Source: Blastococcus colisei (GTDB lineage: Bacteria; Actinomycetota; Actinomycetes; Mycobacteriales; Geodermatophilaceae). From it: 64,000 nucleotides of DNA. Positions 43,736-52,318 of this stretch are shown here, in pieces. Position numbers and translations under genes: made by a program. Location of the stretch: NCBI RefSeq assembly GCF_006717095.1, contig NZ_VFQE01000001.1, forward strand, positions 3,224,001 through 3,288,000, given 5' to 3'. The stretch's first letter is position 1. The number at the start of each line of letters is the position of its first letter. The notes beneath the pieces were generated by a model, which saw nothing but the letters and a program-made list of their open reading frames with translations, was not told where the DNA came from and ran no database searches.

Positions 43736-44119
43736 GTGACGATGGGAGTGCGGCGGTCGGGGACGACTTTGGAGCCGCAGATCAGTGAGGCCGCGGCACT
43801 GTCCGCCGCGGCGTGCATGTTCCGCAGCCTGGGCGATCCGGCCCGCCTGGCGATCCTGCGCCACCTGGCGTTGGGCGAGCACCGGGTCGTCGACCTGACA
43901 GCCCACCTGGGTCTGGCTCAGTCGACGGTGTCGGCACACCTGGCGTGCCTTCGCGACTGCGGCCTGGTCACGTCCCGGCCGCAGGGGCGGGCGTCGATGT
44001 GGTCGCTCGCCACCGCGCCGGAACTGCTCGACGTGCTGGCCGCTGCCGAGCGATTGCTCGCGACAACCGGTGATGCCGTCGCACTCTGCCCCGCCTATGG
44101 CGAGGCGGCGACGCAGTGA
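43736..44119 (+). CDS. cmtR: CmtR-like ArsR family cadmium/lead sensor
   Basis: A 127-residue winged-helix repressor. The recognition helix segment is LAQSTVSAHLACLRDCGLV, and the two cysteines in LACLRDCGLV match C57 and C61 of Mycobacterium CmtR, with a third near the C-terminus (AVALCPAYG) able to serve as C102. This predicts cadmium or lead sensing. GTG start. The stop overlaps the exporter gene by 4 bp. A -10-like TATCAT lies just upstream at about 43723, so the transcript leader is very short. Confidence 0.8.
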   Translation: MTMGVRRSGTTLEPQISEAAALSAAACMFRSLGDPARLAILRHLALGEHRVVDLTAHLGLAQSTVSAHLACLRDCGLVTSRPQGRASMWSLATAPELLDVLAAAERLLATTGDAVALCPAYGEAATQ

Positions 44120-44886
44120 GCGGCACCCGGACTCACACCAGTCCCCCGCTGACCTCCGCGGAGCGCACGCGGCTCGGGCGGCGGGCCCGCATGCTGGCCG
44201 GAGCCTCGGTGGCCTACAACATCGTCGAGGCGGTCATCGCTGTCGCTGCGGGCATCGCCGCGGGATCGGTCGCGCTCATCGGTTTCGGCCTGGACTCGGT
44301 CGTGGAGGTGTCCAGCGGTCTGATCATCCTCTGGCAGTTCGGCCACCGGCTGCCGGAGACCCGGGAGCGTCGGGCGCTGCGGCTGATGGCGTTCGCGTTC
44401 TTCGCCTTGGCCGGCTACGTGGTCTTCGAGTCGGTCCGCGCCCTGCTGTTCCGAAGCGAACCGGAGCCCTCGCCGCTCGGGATCGGTCTGGCGATCGCCT
44501 CCTTGGTGATCATGCCGTTCCTGTCCTGGGCGCAGCGACGCACCGGCCGGGCGCTCGGGTCCCACGCGGTGGTCGCCGACGCGATCCAGACGCTGCTGTG
44601 CACCTATCTTTCCGCGGTGCTGTTGGTCGGTCTGATCCTGAACGCGACCCTGGGGTGGGGCTGGGCCGACCCGATCGCCGGGCTCGTCATCGCCGCGGTC
44701 GCGGTCCGGGAAGGCGTGGCAGCGTGGCGCGGCAACGGATGCTGCGCGCCGACGCCACCGGGCCAGGACGGCGAGGACTTCCCGCCGCGGTGCGACGGCG
44801 ACGATGGGGACGGCGACGCCTGCTGCACCCCCACCGCCGACACGGCACCGGCCATCCGGATCACCACACAGCAACCCGCCGGGTGA
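44116..44886 (+). CDS. CDF-type metal exporter with cysteine-rich tail
   Basis: A 256-residue membrane protein with six helices. The metal sites are GFGLDSVVEVSSG in helix 2 and VVADAIQTLLC in helix 5, a variant of the cation diffusion facilitator pattern with aspartates and no histidine. The cytoplasmic domain of ordinary CDF proteins is absent; instead the C-terminus has cysteine pairs (GNGCCAPTPP and DACCTPTADT). Being controlled by the CmtR-like sensor, it probably exports cadmium or lead. GTG start at 44116, coupled to the repressor gene. Confidence 0.82.
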   Translation: MSGTRTHTSPPLTSAERTRLGRRARMLAGASVAYNIVEAVIAVAAGIAAGSVALIGFGLDSVVEVSSGLIILWQFGHRLPETRERRALRLMAFAFFALAGYVVFESVRALLFRSEPEPSPLGIGLAIASLVIMPFLSWAQRRTGRALGSHAVVADAIQTLLCTYLSAVLLVGLILNATLGWGWADPIAGLVIAAVAVREGVAAWRGNGCCAPTPPGQDGEDFPPRCDGDDGDGDACCTPTADTAPAIRITTQQPAG

Positions 44887-45033
44887 GCCGCCGCGGTCCC
44901 GGACGGCGCCTCTTCGAGCTTGTCGCTCCCGCCGCCGCGGCTCCACATAAAGGCCGCAGCCTGATCCGCCAGTCCGGACGCCCGACTCCTGCCCCTCGCG
45001 AAGCGGCCCCCAAGGGCGGGAACGGCGGCTGGA

Positions 45034-46209
45034 TCACCGCAGACGCCTGTGATCCGGTGACGAACTCGGCGTCGGGTACTGCCGGCGCGGAGGCTCGACG
45101 CCGGTGATCGCCTCCGCGTAGCGCTCAGCCGCCATCCGTGCGCCGGCGAGGCCGCGGGCCGCCGGTCCGATCTGCAGCGCGGCCAGGCCGCCGCTCAGGT
45201 GCACCCGCGTCGCTCCCCAGGCCAGGTCGGTACCGAGCAGTGGCAGACCGGCCACCGTCGCCACGGGCACCTCGGCGGCGAGGGCGGCGGTCAGCGGGTC
45301 CCCGTCCACCGCGTAGGAGTAGCCGGTCGCCCACCAGAGGTGGTCGGCGGCGACCTCCCGGCCGTCGTCGAGCCGGACGCGGCCGCAGGCGGTCGCGTCC
45401 GTGACGGCGCCGAGGTGCACGTCAATGCGGGGGTCGGAGAGCAGGGCGTGGCGCACGCCCGCGGGCACCGTTCCCGGCCGGGCACGCCGGACCTCCTGGG
45501 CGCGGGCCGACGCAGGCAGGGCCGCGAAGCGCAGCAGGTCGGCACCCAGCCACCCGGCCTCGACGTCCATCGTCCGGGCGCGCAGCGGCGCGCGGACGAC
45601 GAGGTGGACACGCGCGCCGCGCGCGGCGGCGCGCAGCGCGAGATGCCCCGCGGTCAAGCCAGCGCCGACCACGACCACGACCTGACCGGCCCGGACCTCG
45701 GCGGGTTGGACCGTCTCGCTGTGCCGGCCGATCTGGCCCGCGTCGCCGGCCGGCGCCGGCTCGCACACCGAAGCACCCCCGGTGGCCAGCACGACCGAGC
45801 CGGCGCGCAGCCGGCGAGCGCCGAGCACGACGTCGATCCGACCGTCGTCGCGGGGGTGGAGGCCGGTGACCGACGCCGGGACGCGGGCGGCGGCGAGGCC
45901 GTGGCGGAGGACCAGCCACCGGCAGAAGTCGGCGAACAGCCCGGCCGTGGGCGTCCCCACGGTCCCGGTGAGCTCCGGTGAGCGTCCCCGCGCCTGGGCC
46001 CAGTGCAGCATCGCGTACGGCTGCGGGTCCGGGTGGTGCACGCAGGCCGATCGAAGAGCGGTCAGCTCGAGCCGGGCGAACTGCGCCTGCCATGCCGCCA
46101 GCCAGGGCCGCGGATCGGCGACCGCGATCCGCCCCGCCAGCGCCGGATCGGCGGCGAGGAGATAGCAGGCGGCGGTGAGCCCGTGTGGCCCGGCGCCGAC
46201 GATGAGCAC
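45034..46209 (-). CDS. FAD/NAD(P)-binding oxidoreductase-like protein in Zur operon
   Basis: About 391 residues with a dinucleotide-binding VLIVGAGPHGLTAACYLL at the very start and a second one (VVVVGAGLTAGHLALRAA) in the middle, the two-Rossmann plan of flavin monooxygenases and lysine N-hydroxylase-like proteins. Its reaction is unknown. Start GTG 46209 is the first usable codon; the WD40 gene upstream ends 21 bp inside, so they are tightly packed. It is the last gene of a four-gene operon preceded by a Zur box, which suggests a role in low zinc, for example making a metal ligand; this is inference. Confidence 0.72.
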   Translation of the reverse strand: MLIVGAGPHGLTAACYLLAADPALAGRIAVADPRPWLAAWQAQFARLELTALRSACVHHPDPQPYAMLHWAQARGRSPELTGTVGTPTAGLFADFCRWLVLRHGLAAARVPASVTGLHPRDDGRIDVVLGARRLRAGSVVLATGGASVCEPAPAGDAGQIGRHSETVQPAEVRAGQVVVVVGAGLTAGHLALRAAARGARVHLVVRAPLRARTMDVEAGWLGADLLRFAALPASARAQEVRRARPGTVPAGVRHALLSDPRIDVHLGAVTDATACGRVRLDDGREVAADHLWWATGYSYAVDGDPLTAALAAEVPVATVAGLPLLGTDLAWGATRVHLSGGLAALQIGPAARGLAGARMAAERYAEAITGVEPPRRQYPTPSSSPDHRRLR

Positions 46210-46229
46210 CTCCGGGGTCGACGGCGCGG

Positions 46230-47252
46230 TCAGGACGGCGTCACCGCTAGCAGCGCACCGTCGACGGTGGCGGCGGCCACCCGCGTCCCGTCGGGGCTCC
46301 AGGCCAGGGACGTCACCCGTGACCGCGCGTCCAGTCGCAGCCGCGGCGTGCGGCGTGCCGGCGTCCCGGGCGCCCACACCGCGACGCCGCCGTCCCGGCC
46401 GGCGGAGGCCAGCAGGTCGCCGGTGGGTTGCCAGGCGAGCGCACTCAGCTGCGCGTCGTGCCCGGGCAGTCGCCGGGGGGCCCGCCCCATGGGCCCGGGG
46501 CCGGAGAAGTCCCACAGGTGGACCTCGTTCGTGCCCCCGTTGGCCATCCACCGGCTGGTGCGGTCGAAGGCGAGGATGTCGACCTTCTCGGGGTACCCGG
46601 TCATCTCGGCGTCCTCGCCCGACCACAGCCGCCAGACGTGCACGCTGGCGTCCTGGTTGCCCGACGCCACCCAGCGCCCGTCCGGGCTGACGCGGGCCAG
46701 GAGGAGCGAGCCCTTCCAGTCGAACACCCGTACCGGGTCGGCCGCCGGTCTCGCGGCTGCGTACCAGCGCAACCCGCCGTAGGCCGCGGCGCCGACCCGG
46801 TTGCCGTCGCGGCTCCAGACCACGTCGGTGACCGTGCTGGGCTGGGCGTCCCAGCGCGCCACGAGGGCACCGTCGGCGGCGAGCAGCACCAGGCTGCGGC
46901 CGGCCCCGACGGCCAGGTGGCCGCCGGAGCGCGACCAGGCCAGCGCCTGCACCCAGCCGCCGACGTCGACGTACGTCGGCACAGTGCGGTCGGTGCCGAG
47001 CAGGGCCACGCGGCCGTCGGCGCCGCCGGTGGCCAGGACCGATCCGCCGGGTTGCCAGGCGAGCGCGAACGCCCCGCCGTCGTGGCGGGGGCCGGGGTCC
47101 AGGACGACGCCGTCGCGGCCGTCGAGCAGGGTGACCTGCCCCCCGAGGTCGGCCACGGCGATCCGCGCGTCGTCGGCCGACCAGCCGACGACGCTGATCG
47201 ACTCCTCGACCTGCGCCCGCCAGGCGGTGGCCTCCTTCGTCGGGCTGGTCAC
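46230..47252 (-). CDS. WD40 beta-propeller protein in Zur operon
   Basis: A 340-residue protein made almost wholly of WD40 repeats, about seven, with typical ends such as VHVWRLW, VHLWDF and VAVWAPG, and openings such as LAWQPTGDLLASAG. No signal peptide, so it is cytoplasmic. The GTG start at 47252 overlaps the GTPase stop by 4 bp. Prokaryotic WD40 proteins are usually scaffolds; its coupling to a COG0523 metal GTPase suggests a partner-binding or chaperone-assembly role in zinc delivery. The exact partner is unknown. Confidence 0.82.
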   Translation of the reverse strand: MTSPTKEATAWRAQVEESISVVGWSADDARIAVADLGGQVTLLDGRDGVVLDPGPRHDGGAFALAWQPGGSVLATGGADGRVALLGTDRTVPTYVDVGGWVQALAWSRSGGHLAVGAGRSLVLLAADGALVARWDAQPSTVTDVVWSRDGNRVGAAAYGGLRWYAAARPAADPVRVFDWKGSLLLARVSPDGRWVASGNQDASVHVWRLWSGEDAEMTGYPEKVDILAFDRTSRWMANGGTNEVHLWDFSGPGPMGRAPRRLPGHDAQLSALAWQPTGDLLASAGRDGGVAVWAPGTPARRTPRLRLDARSRVTSLAWSPDGTRVAAATVDGALLAVTPS

Positions 47253-48244
47253 GCCGGCACCGGCTGTGCCAGGCAGCCGCGCAGGCCGGCTTCGAGCGCG
47301 GCACGGTCCAGGTTCCGGCCGATGAAGACCGCCTTGCTGACCTTGTCCTCGCCACCCCACGGGACGCCCTGCGTGCCGTCGAAGAGCATGTGCACGCCCT
47401 GGAAGACGTAGCGCTCGGGCATGCCGCGGACGGCGAGGATCCCCTTGCTGCGGAAGATGTCGGCGCCCTTGGTCGCCAGCAACTCGCCGAGCCAGGCGTT
47501 GAGCTTCTCGATCTCCAGCTCGCCAGGGAGCTCGATGCCGACGCTGCCGACCGACGTGTCGTGCTGGTGCTCCCCCTCCTCGAGGAAGGCCGGGTCGAGG
47601 TCGAGCGCGCGGGAGAGGTCGAAGCCGCCGACGTCGAGCACGGCGGCGAGGTCGACGTCGGCCTGGACCGCCTCGTGGATCTCGGCGAGCGCGTTGATCT
47701 CGCGGACCCGGCGACGCACCTCGGCCAGCTGCGCTCCGTCGACCAGGTCGGTCTTGTTCAGCACGATGCGATCGGCGAAGGCGATCTGCTCGACCGCCTC
47801 GTTCTCGACACCGTCGGGCTTCTCGTCGTCGAGGTGGGGCAGCAGATGGGCGGCGTCGACGAGGGTGACGATGCCGTCGAGACGCAGCTGGCTGCCGATC
47901 TCGTCGTCCATGAAGAAGGTTTGCGCCACGGGGGCGGGGTCGGCCAGTCCGGTGGTCTCGATGAGGATGCGGTCGAACTTCTCTCTGCGCCGCATCAGGG
48001 TGCCGAGAATGCGGATGAGGTCACCCCGCACCGTGCAGCAGATGCACCCGTTGTTCATCTCGAACACCTCCTCCTCGGCGTCGATGACCAGCGCGTCGTC
48101 GATGCCGATCTCGCCGAACTCGTTCTCGATGACGGCGATCCGCTGTCCGTGCTGCTCGGTGAGGATGCGGTTGAGCAAGGTCGTCTTGCCCGAGCCGAGG
48201 AACCCGGTGAGAACGGTCACCGGGACGGTGGACGGTGAGGTCAT
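47249..48244 (-). CDS. COG0523 (CobW-like) zinc metallochaperone GTPase
   Basis: A 331-residue G3E GTPase: P-loop GFLGSGKTTLL, metal-binding NNGCICCTVRGD (CxCC), Walker B ILIETTGLADP and guanine-specificity NKTD. The C-terminal CobW domain spans about residues 235-320. Proteins of this group (ZigA, ZagA, ZNG1) bind zinc at CxCC and deliver it to client enzymes when zinc is scarce. A short His stretch (EGEHQHDTS) precedes the C-terminal domain. ATG 48244 overlaps the preceding stop by 4 bp. The Zur box at 48556 lies upstream of the operon. Confidence 0.92.
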   Translation of the reverse strand: MTSPSTVPVTVLTGFLGSGKTTLLNRILTEQHGQRIAVIENEFGEIGIDDALVIDAEEEVFEMNNGCICCTVRGDLIRILGTLMRRREKFDRILIETTGLADPAPVAQTFFMDDEIGSQLRLDGIVTLVDAAHLLPHLDDEKPDGVENEAVEQIAFADRIVLNKTDLVDGAQLAEVRRRVREINALAEIHEAVQADVDLAAVLDVGGFDLSRALDLDPAFLEEGEHQHDTSVGSVGIELPGELEIEKLNAWLGELLATKGADIFRSKGILAVRGMPERYVFQGVHMLFDGTQGVPWGGEDKVSKAVFIGRNLDRAALEAGLRGCLAQPVPA

Positions 48245-48540
48245 GAGGCACTCCTGTCGAGGCCGGAGGACACCGGGATGGCGAAGGCCGCCTGCACGTC
48301 GGCCACCGTGATGCGGTCAGCCGGCAGCGGGATGGTCCGATGCACGGTGGTTTTCGGGGTGAGGACCGCGAGAACCGTCTCGACCGGTGCGCAGCCGGCG
48401 TCCGGGCAGGCGAGCTGGGCGACGCTGACGACCACCTCGTCGTCCAGGCGCAGGCAGGTGCGCACCCAGTGGCGCAGACGGCCGACGACGTCCGGTGGCA
48501 GGCGGTCAGGGCGCCGCGCGGCGTTGGGAGGGGAAATCAT
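48241..48540 (-). CDS. Small cysteine-containing protein, first gene of Zur operon
   Basis: A 99-residue protein starting MISPPNAARRPDRLPPD. The only striking feature is a conserved-looking cysteine pair in SVAQLACPDAGCAPVETVLAVL, in a strand-turn-strand context that could bind a metal. I recall similar small proteins with CxxxGCxP next to CobW-type GTPases, but no function. The stop overlaps the GTPase start (ATGA). The Zur box at 48556-48570 ends 16 bp before the ATG. Confidence 0.65.
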   Translation of the reverse strand: MISPPNAARRPDRLPPDVVGRLRHWVRTCLRLDDEVVVSVAQLACPDAGCAPVETVLAVLTPKTTVHRTIPLPADRITVADVQAAFAIPVSSGLDRSAS

Positions 48541-48555
48541 GACGGACAGCGTAGT

Positions 48556-48570
48556 CAAGAATGATTCTCG
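48556..48570. promoter_or_regulatory. Zur box 1
   Basis: CAAGAATGATTCTCG, with perfect core AGAAT-G-ATTCT, 16 bp upstream of the leftward zinc-chaperone operon. One of five related boxes in the last 16 kb. It lies 40 bp from box 2, which serves the divergent znuABC operon. Confidence 0.82.
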
Positions 48571-48608
48571 AAATCATCTGACCTACCGCGAGGGTCGGCT
48601 AGGGACGT

Positions 48609-48623
48609 GCGAGAATGATTCCC
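48609..48623. promoter_or_regulatory. Zur box 2
   Basis: GCGAGAATGATTCCC, directly before the ATG at 48624 of znuA. A -10-like TAGGGA lies just upstream at about 48599-48604, so bound Zur would block transcription initiation. Confidence 0.82.
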
Positions 48624-49604
48624 ATGACTCTTCGCACGGCACGATGGACCACCCTGGCGGCCGGGTCCGCAGCGACTCTGCTGATCGCGGGATGCGGGGG
48701 CGGCGGGGGCTCCCCGGAGAACGCCGCCACCTCGGGCGAGGGCCTCACCGTCCTCGCCGGGTTCTACCCCCTGGAGTGGGCTGCGAGCCGGGTCGGGGGG
48801 GACCTGGCATCGGTCTCATCGCTCACCCCGGCTGGAGCGGAGGCGCACGACCTCGAGCTGACCCCGCAGGACGTCGCCGCGGTCTCGGAGGCCGACCTGC
48901 TCGTCTACATCGAAGGGTTCCAGCCGGCCCTGGACGAAGCCGCCGAGAGCGAGGCACGTGAGGCGGCGTGGGATGCCGGCCAGGCAGCGAGCCTGACGCT
49001 CACCGCCGAGGAGGACGAGGACGGTCACGGCGCCGAGGACCAGCACGCCGACGAGGAGGAGGAGCACGCCGACGAGGGCGAGATCGTCGATCCGCACTTC
49101 TGGCTCGACCCGACGCGTCTGGCCGACGTCGGCGACGCCCTGGCCGAGCGCATGGGCGAGCTGGACCCCGACAACGCCGCCGCCTACGCGGAGAACGCGG
49201 TCGCGCTGCGCGCCGACCTCGAGGAGCTCGACGGCGAAATGCAGGAGGCGTTGTCGGGCTGCGCGATCAACACGCTCGTCACCTCCCACGATGCCTTCGG
49301 TTACCTCGCCGACCGGTACGGGTTCGAGGTGGTTGGCATCAGCGGACTGGACCCCTCCGAGGAGCCGAGCCCCGCACAGATGGCCGAGATCGCCGAGCTC
49401 GTGCAGGAGCGAGGCGCGACCACCGTGTACACCGAGACGCTGGTCGACCCGGCCGTGGCCGAGACGGTCGCCGCCGAGGCCGGGGTCGGGACCGCCGTGC
49501 TGGACCCCCTGGAGGGGCTGACCGACGAGTCCGCGGGCGACGACTACCTCGAGGTCATGCGGGCCAACCTGGAGACCCTGCGCGAAGGCCAGTCCTGCGC
49601 ATGA
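48624..49604 (+). CDS. znuA: ZnuA-type zinc-binding lipoprotein
   Basis: A 326-residue solute-binding protein of cluster A-I. The lipobox LLIAGC near residue 25 anchors it to the membrane. Zinc ligands are seen in PAGAEAHDLELTP, VDPHFWLDP and VTSHDAFGYLA, with acidic ETLVDP near the end. A flexible acidic, histidine-containing loop (EDEDGHGAEDQHADEEEEHA) is typical of zinc rather than manganese binders. ATG 48624 is preferred; ATG 48615 lies inside the Zur box. Overlaps znuC by 4 bp. Confidence 0.93.
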   Translation: MTLRTARWTTLAAGSAATLLIAGCGGGGGSPENAATSGEGLTVLAGFYPLEWAASRVGGDLASVSSLTPAGAEAHDLELTPQDVAAVSEADLLVYIEGFQPALDEAAESEAREAAWDAGQAASLTLTAEEDEDGHGAEDQHADEEEEHADEGEIVDPHFWLDPTRLADVGDALAERMGELDPDNAAAYAENAVALRADLEELDGEMQEALSGCAINTLVTSHDAFGYLADRYGFEVVGISGLDPSEEPSPAQMAEIAELVQERGATTVYTETLVDPAVAETVAAEAGVGTAVLDPLEGLTDESAGDDYLEVMRANLETLREGQSCA

Positions 49605-50413
49605 GCTCCACCCGGGCCGCGGAGCCGGCGGTCGGTGACGCGTTCCGGCTCCGCGGCGCGAGCATCGGCTACGGCGACGTGCCGGTCGTGAAGGACGTCG
49701 ATCTGACCGTGGCCCGTGGCGAGGCGGTGGCCGTGCTCGGGTCCAACGGCTCGGGCAAGACCACGCTCGTCCGGGGTCTGCTCGGTCTCGCCGCCGTGCT
49801 CGGCGGCGAGGTGCGCGTGCTGGGTCATCCGGTCGGGCACGCTAGGGTGCGCCGAGCCATCGGCTATGTGCCGCAACGGCACACCGTCACCGGGGCCGTC
49901 CCGGCCACCGTGCGCGAGGTGGTCAGCGTGGGCCGGCTGGCGCGGCTGGGCGTGTTGCGCCGGCCGGGCGCGGCCGACCGCGCCGCCGTGGCCAACGCCG
50001 TGGCGGCCGTCGGCCTCGCCGACCGGCTCCGCGACCCGGTCGCCTCGCTCTCCGGAGGTCAACAGCGCCGCGTCCTCGTTGCTCGGGCACTGGCCGCCGA
50101 GCCCGAACTGCTCGTCATGGACGAGCCCACCGCCGGCGTCGACGCGGCCAGTCAGGCGACCCTGGCAGCTGTGCTGGCCCGGGTCGCCGCCACGGGGACG
50201 ACACTGGTCGTCGTGACCCACGAGCCCGGGGCCCTGGCTGACGTCCTCACCCGCGCCGTCGTGGCCGATCACGGGCGGATCAGCTACGACGGCCCGCTCG
50301 CTGGAGCCGACGGCTTCGCCAGCAGTGATCACCACCATCCGCCGACGGGACCGGCCGGTGACTATTTGGAGCCCGAGCACCTCCGCTTGCGCGCCTCGGG
50401 ACGGGAGTACTGA
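49601..50413 (+). CDS. znuC: ZnuC zinc ABC transporter ATPase
   Basis: A 270-residue ATPase with Walker A GSNGSGKTTL, signature LSGGQQRRVLVARAL, Walker B LLVMDEPTAGVD and H-loop VVTHE. It powers zinc import through ZnuB. The C-terminus carries a DHHHPP segment, possibly a metal sensor. ATG overlaps the znuA stop; znuB follows after one base. Confidence 0.93.
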   Translation: MSSTRAAEPAVGDAFRLRGASIGYGDVPVVKDVDLTVARGEAVAVLGSNGSGKTTLVRGLLGLAAVLGGEVRVLGHPVGHARVRRAIGYVPQRHTVTGAVPATVREVVSVGRLARLGVLRRPGAADRAAVANAVAAVGLADRLRDPVASLSGGQQRRVLVARALAAEPELLVMDEPTAGVDAASQATLAAVLARVAATGTTLVVVTHEPGALADVLTRAVVADHGRISYDGPLAGADGFASSDHHHPPTGPAGDYLEPEHLRLRASGREY

Positions 50414-50414
50414 C

Positions 50415-51440
50415 GTGGAGGTTCTCGAGTACGGCTTCATGCAGCGCGCCCTGCTGGCCTCGCTGATGGTCGGGCTGGCCGCGCCGGCTGTCGGCATCTT
50501 TCTGGTGCAGCGGCGCCTGTCACTGCTCGGCGACGGTCTCGGGCACATGGCGGTCACCGGCGTCGCCGTCGGCGTCCTCACCGCCACCGCACCGGTCGCG
50601 TCCGCGCTCGTCGCCGCCGTGCTGGGCGCCGTGCTCATCGAGCTGGTCCGCGCGCGCGGGCGGACCAGCGGTGACGTGGCCCTCGCCGTCCTGTTCTACG
50701 GCGGCATCGCCGGCGGCGTCGTCCTGCTGAGCCTGGCGCCTCGCGGGCAGTCGACCAACCTGGACGCCTATCTCTTCGGGGCGATCACCACCACCAGCCC
50801 GCAGGACGTGGCGGCCTTCGCCGTCATCACGGTCGTCGTCATCGGCGTGATGTGGCTGCTCGGGCAGCGGTTGTACGCCGTTAGCGACGACGAGGAGTAC
50901 GCGCGGGCCGTCGGCCTGCCGGTGCTCGCGCTCAACATCGTGCTGGCCGCTCTGGTGGCCGCCACCGTGGTGCTGTCCATGCGCGTGGTCGGCCTGCTGC
51001 TCATCAGCGCGCTCATGATCGTGCCGAGCGCCATCGCCCAGCTGGTGGCCCGGAGCTTCCGCCAGGCCGTCCTGCTGGCCTGCGGCGTCGGTCTGCTGGT
51101 CAGCCTCTCGGGCACCACGGCGTCCTACTACACCGGAACGCCGTCCGGAGGCACGATCGTGCTGCTCGCCATCGGGCTGTTCCTGGTGGTGACCGCCGGC
51201 GTCAGCCTGCGCGACGCGCTGAGGCACCGCCGGCACCGGCGCCGCACGAGGATCCACGCGGCCCATCCGCATGAGCACGGCTCCGGCTGCGGACACGCGG
51301 GGGTACCGCACGACGACCACGTCGACTACGACCATGATGGTCACCTGCACGCACCGCATACCACCCGCGGCGGCGTGCACTACGACGAGCACGGCGACCG
51401 GCAGGTGACCGCGTCGCCCACGGGACGGAGGGCGCCATGA
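50415..51440 (+). CDS. znuB: ZnuB zinc ABC transporter permease
   Basis: A 341-residue membrane protein with about eight helices of the ABC-3 permease family (EYGFMQRALLASLMVGLAA, GDGLGHMAVTGVAVG). The last ~70 residues are a cytoplasmic histidine-rich tail (AHPHEHGSGCGHAGVPHDDH and onward), unusual in length and probably metal-binding. GTG 50415. Overlaps zur by 4 bp. A shorter paralogue without the tail is encoded at 62162-63064. Confidence 0.92.
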   Translation: MEVLEYGFMQRALLASLMVGLAAPAVGIFLVQRRLSLLGDGLGHMAVTGVAVGVLTATAPVASALVAAVLGAVLIELVRARGRTSGDVALAVLFYGGIAGGVVLLSLAPRGQSTNLDAYLFGAITTTSPQDVAAFAVITVVVIGVMWLLGQRLYAVSDDEEYARAVGLPVLALNIVLAALVAATVVLSMRVVGLLLISALMIVPSAIAQLVARSFRQAVLLACGVGLLVSLSGTTASYYTGTPSGGTIVLLAIGLFLVVTAGVSLRDALRHRRHRRRTRIHAAHPHEHGSGCGHAGVPHDDHVDYDHDGHLHAPHTTRGGVHYDEHGDRQVTASPTGRRAP

Positions 51441-51853
51441 CCGCGGTCGACGGGCCCGATCCCGCTCCTCGCCGGGTGACCCGGCAGCGCACCGCCCTGG
51501 TCGGACTGCTGGACGAGCTCGACGACTTCCGCACCGCACAGGACCTCCACGCGCTGCTGCGCGAACGCGGCGAGGGCGTCGGCCTGGCGACGGTGTACCG
51601 CACCCTGCAGTCGCTGGTCGACGACGGACAGGTCGACGTCCTGCGCAGCGACGACGGCGAAGCCGCCTACCGGAGCTGCTCCCCCGCGCACCACCATCAC
51701 CTGGTGTGCCGGTCCTGCGGCAGGACCGTGGAGGTCGCCGATCCCCCGGTCGAACGCTGGGCCGCGAAGATCGCCGCCGAGCACGGCTTCGCCGACGTGG
51801 CGCACCATCTGGAAGTCTTCGGCACCTGCGCGACGTGCGCCACGCCGCGCTGA
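51437..51853 (+). CDS. zur: Zinc uptake regulator Zur (Fur family)
   Basis: A 138-residue Fur-family repressor: winged helix with GVGLATVYRTLQSLVDDG, a histidine-rich AHHHHLVCRSCGRTVEV metal site, and a C-terminal GTCATC, giving the two CxxC pairs of the structural zinc site. It represses zinc uptake genes when zinc is plentiful by binding the boxes found at 48556, 48609, 54061, 56870 and 63106. Its place at the end of znuABC predicts autoregulation. Confidence 0.93.
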   Translation: MTAVDGPDPAPRRVTRQRTALVGLLDELDDFRTAQDLHALLRERGEGVGLATVYRTLQSLVDDGQVDVLRSDDGEAAYRSCSPAHHHHLVCRSCGRTVEVADPPVERWAAKIAAEHGFADVAHHLEVFGTCATCATPR

Positions 51854-51868
51854 ACCGGCTGACCGCAA

Positions 51869-52318
51869 TCAGCCGTCAACGGGAGGCCGCCGCCCGTCCG
51901 CCAGCCGAGGCGGCGGCCCGACCCCGACGACCGCGTCGGCCAGCGCCGGGGGCACGGCCAGGTCGGGGCGCAGCCGCGGCGGCGGGCCACCGGCGCGCAC
52001 CCACTCGACGAGCGCGCCGGCCCGGCCGCGGTCGTCGACCCCGCTGAGCCAGACCGCCCGACCCGCCCCGCCCTCGCCGCCGTCCCAATGAGCAACGGCG
52101 GCCACGGCCGCCAGCGCGCACGCGCCCGGGCAGTCCAGAGTCACGAGCACGGCACCCCGTGTGCCTCCGACGGCGTCCCGCAGCTCCGGCACGGCGGCCT
52201 GCCCGCCGGCCAGCTCCCGCAGCGCGGAGCAGCGTCGCCCCTGGCACACCGCGACGAGCGGGCCGCCCGCGCCGCCGGCGTGCGCCGTGGCGGCCGCCGG
52301 CCGCGAGCGGCGGCTCAC
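51869..52318 (-). CDS. Thioredoxin-like ferredoxin (DUF1636-like) protein
   Basis: About 149 residues. The pattern [15 protein letters not shown] followed ~40 residues later by [15 protein letters not shown] is that of thioredoxin-like [2Fe-2S] or metal-binding proteins (CxxxxC and CxxxC). It starts with GTG at 52318, overlapping the L32 stop by 4 bp, so it is the last gene of the leftward Zur-controlled ribosomal operon. Similar proteins occur in zinc- and cobalamin-related clusters; a role in metal handling is inferred. It is convergent with zur, 15 bp apart. Confidence 0.7.
   Translation of the reverse strand: MSRRSRPAAATAHAGGAGGPLVAVCQGRRCSALRELAGGQAAVPELRDAVGGTRGAVLVTLDCPGACALAAVAAVAHWDGGEGGAGRAVWLSGVDDRGRAGALVEWVRAGGPPPRLRPDLAVPPALADAVVGVGPPPRLADGRRPPVDG

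Noticed and set aside
48615-48617. Earlier ATG for znuA
   Set aside because: It lies inside Zur box 2 and adds only three residues; ATG 48624 gives a normal lipoprotein signal.
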